Below, piece after piece: positions 16,644-25,366 of a stretch of 64,000 bases of DNA. The DNA is from Ensifer adhaerens (GTDB taxonomy: Bacteria > Pseudomonadota > Alphaproteobacteria > Rhizobiales > Rhizobiaceae), in contig OCMG01000003.1 of the NCBI GenBank assembly GCA_900215285.1, positions 496,001 to 560,000 on the forward strand, written 5' to 3'. Every line of letters begins with the position of its first letter. Position 1 is the stretch's first letter. Under the pieces are notes generated by a model that did not search any database, was not told the origin of the DNA, and was given only the letters and a program-made list of their open reading frames with translations. Both the position numbers and the translations under genes were made by a program.

Positions 16644-18215
16644 CTAGCCGGCAAGCATCTTCGCCAGCATGAAGCCGGAGCCCGCGCCCGTCCCCGCACC
16701 CGGCCAGGTTGCCGCGCCGCACATATAGAGACCGTCCACCGGGCTCTTGTAGCGCGAGTAGCCGGCGACCGGGCGGAAGAGGAAATTCTGGTCGAGATGA
16801 TGGGAGCCCGAAAGGCTGTCGCCGCCGATGAGGTTCGGGTTTTCCGTCTCCAGGTCGAGCGGCGACCAGACGGCGCGTCCGCGGATCTTGGAGCGGAAGT
16901 CGGGCGCGTAGCTCTCGATAACCGAAAGCACGCGATCGGCATAGGCCTCCTTTGCGGTCGGCCAATCTGTCGCCGAAATCTCACCCGCCGCATCGCCCTT
17001 GATCTCCGCCGGCAGAACACGGACCTGCACCCAAAGCACATGCTTGCCCTCCGGCGCGCGGGTCGGATCGAGCGTCGTGGGCTGGCCGATGACGAGGGCG
17101 GGTTCGCGAGGCAACAGTCCCGAAACCGCTTCATCATAGAGCCGGTTCATCATCGAGAGGTTCGGCGCGATGTGGACATAGGCATAAGATTTCAGGTCGG
17201 GTGAGGCGGACCAGTCGGGCAGGCCGTCGAGCGTCAGATGGATCATCATGGCGCCGGGGCCGGCGCGATAGTGCTTCACGCCATCGGCAAAACGGCGGGG
17301 CAGGGTGACGCCTTTTACCAGACCGTTGAAGAGAACCTTGGGATGGATGTTGGAGATGATTGCCCGCTTGGCCGTCAGCCTGCGTCCATCGGCCAGCGTC
17401 ACCGATTTCGCCCGGCCACCGGCAACCTCCACCGAAATCACCGGGGAATTGAGTAAGAGTTCCCCACCCTTGGCTTTCAGCAGCCCCACCATCGCCTTGA
17501 TGATCGCATCCGCGCCGCCCTCGCCAATCACCATGCCGAAGGCCTGGTTGGTCATCGTTTCCAGATAGGGAAAGAGCGCGCCGCCGGCGGCATCCGGAGG
17601 AAAGTCGAGATGCAGGCCCCACGCGGCCATCATGGCCTTGAGCTTCTCATTGGCGAAATGCCGGTCGAGGAAGCCGCGGGGCGACGAGAGAAGGAGGCGC
17701 AGGAGATCGGTGAGCAGCGGAACGCCGCCCGCGCGCCATGCTTTCCACGCGGTCTTGACGCTTCCCACGGACGGCATGGGATTGCCGAGCAGGCCGAAGA
17801 GATGCGGCGCCATATTGCCGAACTCGGCGGTCATGGCGGCGAAGCTTTCCGCATCCTTGGAGGAGAGTTGGGCGATGGCCGACCGGTTGGCGGCCGCATC
17901 GGTGCCGATGCCGAGATGGGTGCCGTCCCGAAAGACGCTCGCGAAGCATTTCGGCGCGGGGACGAATTTCAGGCCATGGGCGGCAAGCTCGCCGGCATAG
18001 GTCTGATGAAAGGCGGAGCCGGCGAACATGGAAAGGTTCATGGCGGCGATGTCGTGGCGGAAGCCGGGCTCGACGAGTTCCTGCGTCTTCACCGCGCCGC
18101 CGGCGCTCGCCTTGGCCTCGACCACTGCGACCTTCCAGCCCTTCGCGGCCAGATGCACGGCAGCGGCCAACCCATTGTGACCTGCGCCCAGGATCACCGC
18201 ATCGAATTCAGACAT
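16644..18215 (-). CDS. Phytoene-desaturase-like FAD/NAD(P) oxidoreductase (paralogue A)
   Basis: 523 residues. N-terminal FAD fold DAVILGAGHNGLAAAVHLAAKGWKVAVVEA with GxGxxG at about 9-14 and the GG doublet of AGGAVKTQEL; C-terminal family motif DGLYMCGAATWPGAGTGAGSG. It belongs to the carotenoid-desaturase/PYROXD2-like flavoproteins. No other carotenoid gene is nearby, so pigment synthesis is unlikely. The start MSEFDAV at 18215 follows GGGGGAAC. It is divergent from the isatin-hydrolase-like gene and has a paralogue (19601) on its other side. A role in dehydrogenating an indolic intermediate, for instance dioxindole to isatin, is a hypothesis only. Confidence 0.82.
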   Translation of the reverse strand: MSEFDAVILGAGHNGLAAAVHLAAKGWKVAVVEAKASAGGAVKTQELVEPGFRHDIAAMNLSMFAGSAFHQTYAGELAAHGLKFVPAPKCFASVFRDGTHLGIGTDAAANRSAIAQLSSKDAESFAAMTAEFGNMAPHLFGLLGNPMPSVGSVKTAWKAWRAGGVPLLTDLLRLLLSSPRGFLDRHFANEKLKAMMAAWGLHLDFPPDAAGGALFPYLETMTNQAFGMVIGEGGADAIIKAMVGLLKAKGGELLLNSPVISVEVAGGRAKSVTLADGRRLTAKRAIISNIHPKVLFNGLVKGVTLPRRFADGVKHYRAGPGAMMIHLTLDGLPDWSASPDLKSYAYVHIAPNLSMMNRLYDEAVSGLLPREPALVIGQPTTLDPTRAPEGKHVLWVQVRVLPAEIKGDAAGEISATDWPTAKEAYADRVLSVIESYAPDFRSKIRGRAVWSPLDLETENPNLIGGDSLSGSHHLDQNFLFRPVAGYSRYKSPVDGLYMCGAATWPGAGTGAGSGFMLAKMLAG

Positions 18216-18245
18216 GTCGTTCCCCCGAATTTCCGGATTTATTTC

Positions 18246-18257
18246 TGTATGCATACA
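18246..18257. promoter_or_regulatory. Palindrome in divergent promoter region (TGTATGCATACA)
   Basis: A perfect 12-bp palindrome 31 bp upstream of the minus-strand flavoprotein start. A second inverted repeat, ATGCAA-N6-TTGCAT, lies at 18394-18411 nearer the isatin-hydrolase-like gene. Related TGCAT half-sites occur before iorA at 37941 and 37979. Confidence 0.5.
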
Positions 18258-18274
18258 TCTTCGGCAAATTGCAT

Positions 18275-18288
18275 CAAGCTTAAAATAA
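18275..18288. promoter_or_regulatory. Shared AT-rich motif, site 1 (CAAGCTTAAAATAA)
   Basis: Matches the core AAACTTAAAATRA seen at five other promoters (21802, 38099, 45581, 50933, 52991). It sits in the 285-bp divergent region between the flavoprotein at 16644 and the isatin-hydrolase-like gene at 18501. This site is the weakest of the direct matches. Confidence 0.4.
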
Positions 18289-18500
18289 ATCGGAGCACGG
18301 GGAATGCCGACGTTTGGAGCTTAAACTACGGCATCTCAAGCGCTGTCGGATGAAGGTGAACGCAAAGTGAAGTCGGGCATCTGGCAAAAGCCTATGCAAA
18401 ATTCCTTGCATTTACATATTTTGTGATCTAGCGTCGCCTCAATGCAGGACCCGGCCGGGCTTCCGCCGGGTGCGCATCCGCCACATAAAAGGGGATCACC

Positions 18501-19286
18501 ATGTCGGATACAAGCTCACTTTCGCAACTCGCCGCCCAACTCCTGACCGGCAAGGTCAAGGTCGTCGACCTGACCGCCCCGCTCGGGCCGGAAACGCCGG
18601 TTCTCTATCTGCCGCCGCAGTTCGGCAAGAACACGCCGAACGTCAAGGTGCACGAAATCTCGGCCTATGACGAGAACGGTCCCTTCTGGGCCTGGAACTG
18701 GCTGGAACTGGGCGAGCATACCGGCACGCATTTCGATGCGCCCTGTCACTGGGTCACCGGCAAGGATCATCCCGGCAACACGACCGACACGATCCCGCCG
18801 CAGAATTTCGTCGCGCCGGTCAATGTCATCGACCGCTCGAAGGAAGCCACCGAAAACCCGGACTATCTGCTGACCGTCGAGAGCATCAAAGAATGGGAAG
18901 CTGAAAACGGCGAAATCGAAGCCGGCTCCTGGGTCCTGATGCGGACCGACTGGTACAAGCGCAACGGCTCGACCGAGACCTTCCTCAATGCCGACGAAAA
19001 CGGCCCGCATTCGCCCGGCCCGACGGCGGAAGCCATCGAATACCTGCTCTCCAAGGGCATTATCGGCTGGGGCCAGGAAACGATCGGCACGGATGCCGGC
19101 TCCGCCGGCGGCATGACACCGCCCTTCCCGGCGCATAACCTCATGCACAAGGCCAACAAGTACGGCCTCGCCAGCCTGTCGAACCTCGACCAGCTTCCGG
19201 CCAAGGGCGCGATCCTGATTGCGGCTCCGCTCAAGTTCGTCAAGGGCACGGGCTCGCCGGTGCGCGCGCTGGCGCTGATTGCCTGA
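18501..19286 (+). CDS. Cyclase/kynurenine-formamidase-like metal hydrolase, probable isatin hydrolase
   Basis: 261 residues. Cyclase-family (PF04199 type) hydrolase with the metal and catalytic motif HTGTHFDAPCH: His73, His77, Asp79 and His83. This is the arrangement of Mn-dependent isatin hydrolases, which open isatin to isatinate, and of bacterial kynurenine formamidase. The opening VVDLTAPLGPETPV and the long segment ending in LNADENGPHSPGPTAEA fit the isatin-hydrolase side better than KynB, which is ~210 residues. Start ATG has AAGGGGATC. No kynureninase or tryptophan dioxygenase gene is present, which also argues against formamidase. The nearby iorAB, indole-monooxygenase-like and ACMR genes support an indolic pathway. 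Function assigned by similarity, not proven. Confidence 0.8.
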   Translation: MSDTSSLSQLAAQLLTGKVKVVDLTAPLGPETPVLYLPPQFGKNTPNVKVHEISAYDENGPFWAWNWLELGEHTGTHFDAPCHWVTGKDHPGNTTDTIPPQNFVAPVNVIDRSKEATENPDYLLTVESIKEWEAENGEIEAGSWVLMRTDWYKRNGSTETFLNADENGPHSPGPTAEAIEYLLSKGIIGWGQETIGTDAGSAGGMTPPFPAHNLMHKANKYGLASLSNLDQLPAKGAILIAAPLKFVKGTGSPVRALALIA

Positions 19287-19297
19287 GGTGCTAAAGA

Positions 19298-19509
19298 CCC
19301 CTCCCCAACCCTCCCCACAAGGGGGAGGGAGGGTGACCGCTGCGGCAAGCCTCTTTCTCAGAGCCTCGAAGGATGGGGCAGGGCAGCGCTTCTTTCCGTC
19401 TCCCCCCTTGTGGGGGAGATGGCGGCAGCCAGAGGGGGACTTTGCGGCGAACGCTGAGCGAGCGGAGGACAAGTCCCCTCCCCAACCCTCCCCACAAGGG
19501 GGAGGGGGA
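19298..19509. repeat. CCCTCCCC / GGGGGAGG intergenic repeat cluster
   Basis: Three related blocks at 19298-19330, 19400-19438 and 19475-19509. The outer two are direct copies of CCCCTCCCCAACCCTCCC with CACAAGGGGGAGGG; the middle one, with CCCCCTTGTGGGGGAG, is in the opposite sense. The RNA can fold into strong hairpins. The 314-bp gap between the isatin-hydrolase-like and second flavoprotein genes holds nothing else I can see. Same family as 52160-52326 and 56994-57090. Confidence 0.75.
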
Positions 19510-19600
19510 ACGGGCGCTGCGGCGAGCCTCTCCTAACCGAGAGGTACGAGTTTTTCGCACAGACCACACAACACCAACCATCCCCATAGGGAGATGACCC

Positions 19601-21190
19601 ATGAGCGATCCGGATTACATTATCGTCGGCAGCGGCATCAACGCGCTGGTGGCAGCGGCCATGCTGGGCAAGAAGGGCAAGAAGGTTCTGGTTCTGGAGC
19701 GCAATGGCCAGATTGGCGGATGCCTTCGCACCGAGGAGATCACCGCGCCGGGCTTCGTGCATGATGTCATGGCCACTACCATGGTTCTGTTCATGACCTC
19801 GCCGGCCTTTGCCGCACTCGGCAAGGATCTGGAGGCGCGGGGCTTGGAATTCTGCCATTCGGCGACGCCGACCGGGGTTCTGCGGCCCGATGGAAGCCAC
19901 GCGATCCTTGCGATGAACCGGGCGGAGAATATCGCCAATTTCGACAGGCTCGCCCCCGGCGACGGTCAGAGCTTTGATCGCGAGATGAACCGCTTCGGCG
20001 GCAATGCCGGCTTCGTCTTCGGGCTTCTGGGCGGCAATCTCTGGTCCATGGCGACGGCCAAGCTGGTGGCCAAGGAAGCATGGTCGCGGGGCCTGAAAGG
20101 CCTTGCGGCCTTCTTCGGCGAGGCGCTCGCGCCGGCGCGGTCCTATCTCGACACCAATTATCAATCCGAAGAAATGAAGGCGCTGTGGGCGCCCTGGGTG
20201 CTGCATTGCGGGCTGGGGCCGGAAAGCAGCTATTCGGCCGAGATGGTCAAGGTCATCGGCTTTGCCGTCGAGCTAGCCGGCTGCCCCATCGTCAAGGGCG
20301 GGGCGGTCAATCTCCTCAAGGCGTTTGAAAAGCTGATCAAGGATCAGGGCAGCGAGATCGTCACCGGGGCGGATGTCGATGAAGTCATTCTGGGGCAGGG
20401 CGGCAAGGCCACCGGCGTGCGCCTCACCGATGGTCGCAGCTTCAAGGCCGGCGCCGGCGTGATCGCCTCCATGACACCCGACCAGATTTACAAGCGGCTG
20501 CTCAAGAGCGGGGCTGCGGCCCTGCCGGACTACGTGAAGGACGGGCTGAAATCCTATCGCTACGGCAAGGGCAACATGCAGATTCACTACGCCCTGAAGG
20601 CCGCGCCGCGCTGGAAGGCGGGCGAGGCGCTCGGCAAGGTGGCATTGCTGCATCTGACGCCGGGGCTTGACGGCGTGTCGCGCTCGGCCAACGAGGCGGA
20701 GCGCGGTCTGCTGCCGGCCGAACCGACCGTTTGCGTCGGCCAGCCCACCTCCTTCGACCCGAGCCGCGCGCCGGAAGGCCAGTCGATCCTCTGGCTGCAG
20801 CTGCCCGACACGCCGCGCTTCATCAAGGGCGATGCGGCAGGCGAGCTTGACTGCCCCGCTGACGGCCGCTGGACCGAGGCGCTGCGCGAGGCCTTTGCCG
20901 ATCGCGTGGAGGCGATGCTGCGCCACCATATCGAGAATTTCGACGAGGCGGTCATCATGCGCCGCGTCTATTCGCCGGCCGATCTGGAGGCCATGAACAT
21001 GAACCTTGTCGGCGGCGATCCTTACGGTGGTTTCTGCGGGCTCGACCAGTTTTTCCTCTGGCGTCCCTTCAAGAGACCGAATAACCACATGACACATGTC
21101 CCGGGGCTCTATCATATCGGAGCGTCCACCCATCCGGGGCCGGGCCTTGGCGGCGGATCGGGCTTCCTGCTCGCATCCTCCCTGAAATGA
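19601..21190 (+). CDS. Phytoene-desaturase-like FAD/NAD(P) oxidoreductase (paralogue B)
   Basis: 529 residues, the same family and length as the product of 16644-18215 and clearly paralogous: both have the GxGxxN-like N-terminal FAD fold (here YIIVGSGINALVAAAMLGKK), LPxEPxxxIGQPT-type central block (here LLPAEPTVCVGQPTSFDPSRAPEG), IKGDAAGE, and C-terminal GLYHIGASTHPGPGLGGGSG. Retention of two copies around the isatin-hydrolase-like gene suggests a heteromer or two steps on one substrate. It is followed after 57 bp by a MarR gene on the same strand. Redox substrate unknown. Confidence 0.82.
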   Translation: MSDPDYIIVGSGINALVAAAMLGKKGKKVLVLERNGQIGGCLRTEEITAPGFVHDVMATTMVLFMTSPAFAALGKDLEARGLEFCHSATPTGVLRPDGSHAILAMNRAENIANFDRLAPGDGQSFDREMNRFGGNAGFVFGLLGGNLWSMATAKLVAKEAWSRGLKGLAAFFGEALAPARSYLDTNYQSEEMKALWAPWVLHCGLGPESSYSAEMVKVIGFAVELAGCPIVKGGAVNLLKAFEKLIKDQGSEIVTGADVDEVILGQGGKATGVRLTDGRSFKAGAGVIASMTPDQIYKRLLKSGAAALPDYVKDGLKSYRYGKGNMQIHYALKAAPRWKAGEALGKVALLHLTPGLDGVSRSANEAERGLLPAEPTVCVGQPTSFDPSRAPEGQSILWLQLPDTPRFIKGDAAGELDCPADGRWTEALREAFADRVEAMLRHHIENFDEAVIMRRVYSPADLEAMNMNLVGGDPYGGFCGLDQFFLWRPFKRPNNHMTHVPGLYHIGASTHPGPGLGGGSGFLLASSLK

Positions 21191-21247
21191 AGCATAGCGA
21201 TGAAACCGATCGGGCCGCCGCATCGTTGACGGTGTGACGGCCAGGGC

Positions 21248-21772
21248 ATGAATGGGAGAGAGTGGATGGAAAACGGCCTTTCGGGCGATGTTCTCGGGCA
21301 TCCGGGTACGCAAGACGGCCGCATGCCGAGCCTCGGCGAGATGGGATTGAACCATTTTGCACCCTATATCATGAACCGCGTGATGGCGCGCTGGAACGCC
21401 AATCTTTCCGAAGAGCTGCGCGCCCGCGACATCACCACCGCGAAGATGCGGGCGCTTGCTGTGCTGTCGGTCTCATCGTCGCTCACGATCAACGAGCTTT
21501 CCGTTCTCGGCGTCACCGAGCAATCGACCATGAGCCGCACGGTGGATTCGCTGGAAGAACAGGGGCTTATCAGCCGTACACCGCGCGCTGACGATTTGCG
21601 GGTGCGTGATGTCGCCATCACAGAGGAGGGGCGCGCCGTCTTCAATGAGGTCTGGCCGATCATGTATGACGGGCTACGCCAGATGTTCCGCGATATCGAG
21701 GAAGACGAATATCGCGCCTTTCTCAACACGCTGCACAAGATCCTGCGGAACGTCCGCAAGAATGAAATGTGA
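21248..21772 (+). CDS. MarR-family transcriptional regulator (second of three)
   Basis: 174 residues from ATG 21248, or 168 from ATG 21266, which has the nearer GGGAGAGAG. Winged-helix features: ARDITTAKMRALAVLSVSSSLTINELSVLG, recognition helix TEQSTMSRTVDSLEEQGLI, wing RTPRADDLRVRDVAITEEG. It lies downstream of flavoprotein B and upstream of the chemoreceptor gene, whose promoter region (21802-21824) carries a copy of the shared AT-rich motif. It is one of the candidates for binding that motif. Confidence 0.9.
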   Translation: MNGREWMENGLSGDVLGHPGTQDGRMPSLGEMGLNHFAPYIMNRVMARWNANLSEELRARDITTAKMRALAVLSVSSSLTINELSVLGVTEQSTMSRTVDSLEEQGLISRTPRADDLRVRDVAITEEGRAVFNEVWPIMYDGLRQMFRDIEEDEYRAFLNTLHKILRNVRKNEM

Positions 21773-21801
21773 CGTATTTGACTTTTGTTATATATTTAAA
21801 A

Positions 21802-21824
21802 CAATTTTAAGTGAGTTTGTTTAG
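21802..21824. promoter_or_regulatory. Shared AT-rich motif, site 2 (upstream of chemoreceptor gene)
   Basis: ATTTTAAGT at 21804-21812 followed by GAGTTTGTTTAG; in reverse it reads ACTTAAAAT as at the other sites. It is about 40-60 bp upstream of the chemoreceptor ATG and close after the MarR stop, in a very AT-rich pocket that also contains TTGACT (a possible -35). Confidence 0.4.
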
Positions 21825-21863
21825 AATTTCTCCAAATTGCGTTTTGGGCAATGGAGGGCGAGC

Positions 21864-23255
21864 ATGTTCAAGAAAATTTTCAGCAAGCCGGAGAATTTCC
21901 GACAGGAACTTTCGGACTACATTTTCGAAAATTCGCCGGATTGTGTCTGCGTGCTGCGCGAGGGCAAGGTGGTTGAATTCAACGACGCCTTTGCCCAGAT
22001 CATGCGCCAGCCGCGCGAAACGCTGATGGGCCTGACCCCGCCGGAGTTTTCGCCCGAGTTCCAGCTGGATGGTAACCGCTCCGATGCGATGGCGATGCAA
22101 TACATCACCAGGGCGATGCAGGATGGGCATCACCGTTTCGAGTGGCGCATCCGCCGGGCGGACAACAGCCAGTTTTCCGTCAATGTGACGCTGATGCGCT
22201 GGCAGCGCGGTGAAGAAACGCTGCTGATCTTCGTCTGGCAGGATATCGAGGAAGTCGTACAGCTCCGCGGCCGCGAGGCCGAGCAAATGGAGCGCATGAA
22301 CCATCAGGCTGCGCAGGACCAGAAGACCATCGTCGCCCTGGCCGAGGGCCTCAAGGCACTGGCCGCGGGGCGGCTTTTCGCTTCCATCGACCAGATGTTC
22401 GATCCGAAGACCGAACCGCTGCGCAAGGACTTCAACGAGGCTGCCGCTTCGCTTTGCCGGGCGATCGAAGAGATCGCCTCGGTTGCCGGCTCCATGTCCA
22501 AGAGCTCGCGCGAGATCGGCTCCGCCACCCGGGACCTGGCATCGCGCACCGAGCGGCAGGCGGCAAGCCTCGAGGAGGCCGCAGCCTCCATCAAGCAGAT
22601 TGTCGCGAGTATCAGCGCCACCGCCGACTTTGCCCGCAAGGCGAAGGGTCTGGTCGACATGGCGCGTGGCGACAGTGCCGCAATCGGCACGATTGTCGAA
22701 CGTGCGGTCGCCTCGATGGAGCAGATTTCCCGCTCGTCCTCCGAAATCGGCAAGATCATCGGCGTGATCGACGAGATCGCCTTCCAGACCAACCTTCTGG
22801 CACTGAATGCCGGCGTCGAGGCCGCGCGTGCCGGCGAGGCGGGCAAGGGCTTTGCCGTCGTGGCGCAGGAGGTGCGCGAGCTTGCGCAGCGTTCCGCCTC
22901 CGCTGCCAAGGAAATCCGCCTGCTTGTCACCACGTCGGAACGGCAGGTGAAAGACGGCGTGGAGCTGGTCGGCGAGACGGGCGGCGCACTTTCGCGCATT
23001 GCCGGCCATGTCGAGGAAATCGGCTCGGCCGTCGGCCAGATCGAGAAATCCGCGCAGGAAGAAGATGTCGCCATCCGCGAAATCAACAAGATGATCGCCG
23101 ACATCGACCAGGTGACCCAGCACAACACGGCCATGGTGGAGGAGACGGTGGCTGCCATCCATTCGCTCAACGAGGATGTTGGTGATGTCGAAGCGCGTGT
23201 GGCGAAGTTCGAGTTGCGCCGACACGAGGCGCAGTCCATAAGGCGCTACGCCTAG
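21864..23255 (+). CDS. Soluble PAS-containing methyl-accepting chemotaxis protein
   Basis: 463 residues; start [12 protein letters not shown] at 21864 follows GGAGGG. There is no membrane segment, so the receptor is cytosolic. Residues ~15-125 form a PAS domain ([24 protein letters not shown]...[16 protein letters not shown]), a linker follows, and from ~190 to 450 runs the coiled-coil signalling domain. The highly conserved hairpin tip is [20 protein letters not shown] followed by [22 protein letters not shown]. No C-terminal CheR-binding pentapeptide is seen. It would couple an intracellular signal, perhaps redox or a catabolic metabolite, to chemotaxis. Position next to MarR and the catabolic genes suggests taxis toward the degraded compound. 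Confidence 0.9.
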   Translation: MFKKIFSKPENFRQELSDYIFENSPDCVCVLREGKVVEFNDAFAQIMRQPRETLMGLTPPEFSPEFQLDGNRSDAMAMQYITRAMQDGHHRFEWRIRRADNSQFSVNVTLMRWQRGEETLLIFVWQDIEEVVQLRGREAEQMERMNHQAAQDQKTIVALAEGLKALAAGRLFASIDQMFDPKTEPLRKDFNEAAASLCRAIEEIASVAGSMSKSSREIGSATRDLASRTERQAASLEEAAASIKQIVASISATADFARKAKGLVDMARGDSAAIGTIVERAVASMEQISRSSSEIGKIIGVIDEIAFQTNLLALNAGVEAARAGEAGKGFAVVAQEVRELAQRSASAAKEIRLLVTTSERQVKDGVELVGETGGALSRIAGHVEEIGSAVGQIEKSAQEEDVAIREINKMIADIDQVTQHNTAMVEETVAAIHSLNEDVGDVEARVAKFELRRHEAQSIRRYA

Positions 23256-23300
23256 AGGAATTCCAGCGACTTTGGCAACCGGTTTCGCGGGGAACCGATA
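23253..23300 (+). repeat. Interspersed palindromic intergenic repeat, copy 3 (partial)
   Basis: TAGAGGAATTCCAGCGAC, then AACCGGTTTCGCGG. Starts with the TAG stop codon of the chemoreceptor gene, like copies at 4365-4433 and 14661-14769. The hairpin-rich second half is not recognisable here. Confidence 0.55.
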
Positions 23301-23444
23301 TTGCGGTCCGGCCAGGGTCTTCACGACGCCTGGATGCGAAAGTATCGGACGGAGTGGCATGAAATCTGCCACTCGGCGGCCTCCGGCCAGATTGGCCGCT
23401 CCCGAAATGATTGGCCGGAATGATCCCGGCCTCGCCCTCAAGTC

Positions 23445-24452
23445 TCAGACCGAGGAAATCTTCAGCATGCGCGCCAGTTCTCCGACGAGCCCGCGGCGGA
23501 AGAGCAGCACGCTGACGATGAAGATCGCGCCGATCACCACCTGCACCCAGGAGCCGATATCCGCGAGATAGTGCTGGAGCGTCACGATGACGACCGAGCC
23601 GACGACGGGGCCGAAGATCGTCCCCATGCCGCCGATCAGCGTCATCAGGATCACCTCGCCCGACATCTGCCAATGCGCATCGGTGAGCGAGGCGAACTGG
23701 AAGACGATGGCTTTGGTCGAGCCGGCGACGCCGGCAAGTGACGCCGACAGCACGAAGGCGATGAGCTTGAAGCGATCGACATTGTAGCCGAGCGAGCGGG
23801 CGCGCGGCTCGTTCTCCCGGATCGCCTGGAGCACCTGGCCGAAGGGCGAGTGAATGGTGCGATGGATGATCAGGAAGCCGGCAAGAAAGATCGCGGCGAC
23901 GAAATAATACATCGGCAGCGGGTCATTGAGATCAAGTCCGAAGAGTGTACCGCGCGGGATGCCCTGCAGGCCGTTCTCGCCGCCGGTGAAGGGCAATTGC
24001 AGGGCGAGGAAGTAGACGATCTGGGCGAGCGCCAGGGTGATCATGGCGAAATAGATGCCCTGACGGCGGATGGCGAGCGAGCCGACGACATAACCGAGTG
24101 CCGCCGCAAAGACCCCGCCGAGCAGGATGCCGAGAAGCGGCGGGAGGCCCCATACCTTCACCACATGGCCGCAGATATACGCAGCCCCCCCGAAGAAGGC
24201 CGCGTGGCCGAAGGAGAGCAGGCCGGTAAAGCCGATCAGCAGGTTGAAGGCGCAGGCAAACAGCGCGAAGCACAGGAGCTGCATCACGAAGACGGGATAG
24301 AGCACCGCGGGTGCAACCAGCACCGCCGCGATCAGAAGCACCCAGAGCACGGCCTGCGCCGCGCGGCTGCGGGCCAGCTTCTCATGGGGGACGCTTTCGG
24401 CGAATTCGCCGGCTTCGTCGAGAGCATGATGGGAAGTGGCAGGTTTTGTCAT
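23445..24452 (-). CDS. livM: Branched-chain amino acid-type ABC permease, LivM family
   Basis: 335 residues. Start MTKPATSHHALDE at 24452, 5 bp after the livH stop; a much longer open frame upstream overlaps livH and is rejected. A ~35-residue hydrophilic N-terminus precedes the permease domain with the LivM features LIGFTGLLSFGHAAFFGGAAY and AIRENEPRARSLGYNV. It forms the membrane dimer with LivH. In the catabolic context this HAAT-family importer may carry an aromatic or indolic acid rather than leucine. Confidence 0.9.
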   Translation of the reverse strand: MTKPATSHHALDEAGEFAESVPHEKLARSRAAQAVLWVLLIAAVLVAPAVLYPVFVMQLLCFALFACAFNLLIGFTGLLSFGHAAFFGGAAYICGHVVKVWGLPPLLGILLGGVFAAALGYVVGSLAIRRQGIYFAMITLALAQIVYFLALQLPFTGGENGLQGIPRGTLFGLDLNDPLPMYYFVAAIFLAGFLIIHRTIHSPFGQVLQAIRENEPRARSLGYNVDRFKLIAFVLSASLAGVAGSTKAIVFQFASLTDAHWQMSGEVILMTLIGGMGTIFGPVVGSVVIVTLQHYLADIGSWVQVVIGAIFIVSVLLFRRGLVGELARMLKISSV

Positions 24453-24457
24453 GTCGC

Positions 24458-25354
24458 TTATCCCTCGCGCCCGAACAGGCCGGACGGCCGCACCAGCAGC
24501 ACGATGACCATGAGGAAGAAAATCACCGTATTGGCGGCGGGGGCGTAGAAGACCTTCGTCACGCCCTCGATGAGGCCGAGCGCGATGCCGGAGACGACCG
24601 CGCCCATGATCGAGCCCATACCGCCGATGACGACGACCGCGAAGATGATGATGATGAGATCGGCGCCCATCAGCGGGCTGACCGAATAGATCGGTGCGGC
24701 GAGCACGCCTGCAAGACCGGCAAGCCCGGTGCCGAAGCCGAAGGTGAGCGTCACCATCAGCGGCACGTTGACGCCGAAGGCCTTCACCAGTTCCGGATTT
24801 TCCGTGCCGGCGCGTAGAAGCGCCCCGACCTTCGTCCGCTCGATCACATACCAGACGATCAGGCAGACGATGAGCGAGAAGACGATGGCGAAGAGGCGGA
24901 ATTTCGGGAACATCATGAAGCCGAGATTGACCACGCCTTTCAGGGCGTCCGGCATTCCGGGATAGGGTGTGCCGGATGCACTGAAGATGTTGACGAACAG
25001 GCCCTGCAGGACGAGCGTGACGCCGAAGGTCAGAAGCAGCGAATAGATCGGGTCGAACTTGTAGAGCCAGCGCAGCAGGAAGCGCTCGATCAGGATGCCG
25101 AAGCCCCCGACGATGATGGGCGTGAGGATCAGCGCCGGCCAGAAGCCGATGTGAAAGCCGCTCATCCCGAACCACAGGCCGACATAGGAATAGAGGATCA
25201 GCGCCACGAAGGCGCCGAGCATGTAGAGCGCGCCATGGGCGAAATTCACCACATTGAGCAGCCCGAAAATGACGGCAAGGCCGAGGCTCATCATGGCGTA
25301 GAAGACGCCGTTGTTGAGGCCCAGCATGCCCTGGGCGAGCAGAAGCTTCAGCAT
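24458..25354 (-). CDS. livH: Branched-chain amino acid-type ABC permease, LivH family
   Basis: 298 residues, the usual length, with eight or so hydrophobic segments. Family blocks: MSLGLAVIFGLLNVVNFAHGALYMLGAF, the EAA-like loop GALLRAGTENPELVKAFGVN, and the C-terminal VIVLLVRPSGLFGREG. Order on the minus strand is livJ-like, livG, livF, livH, livM with short gaps, a complete importer operon. Confidence 0.92.
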   Translation of the reverse strand: MLKLLLAQGMLGLNNGVFYAMMSLGLAVIFGLLNVVNFAHGALYMLGAFVALILYSYVGLWFGMSGFHIGFWPALILTPIIVGGFGILIERFLLRWLYKFDPIYSLLLTFGVTLVLQGLFVNIFSASGTPYPGMPDALKGVVNLGFMMFPKFRLFAIVFSLIVCLIVWYVIERTKVGALLRAGTENPELVKAFGVNVPLMVTLTFGFGTGLAGLAGVLAAPIYSVSPLMGADLIIIIFAVVVIGGMGSIMGAVVSGIALGLIEGVTKVFYAPAANTVIFFLMVIVLLVRPSGLFGREG

Positions 25355-25366
25355 GTTTTCGCCTTT

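Noticed and set aside
18501..19286. Kynurenine formamidase (tryptophan-kynurenine route)
   Set aside because: Length and the N-terminal layout fit isatin hydrolase better, and no kynureninase or tryptophan 2,3-dioxygenase gene is present. Not fully excluded.
16644..21190. Carotenoid biosynthesis genes
   Set aside because: The two desaturase-like flavoproteins lack any phytoene synthase, cyclase or prenyl-transferase neighbour, and lie around an isatin-hydrolase-like gene.
23445..25175. Long upstream extension of livM through livH
   Set aside because: The added residues are an out-of-frame reading of livH; livM homologues begin near the start at 24452.
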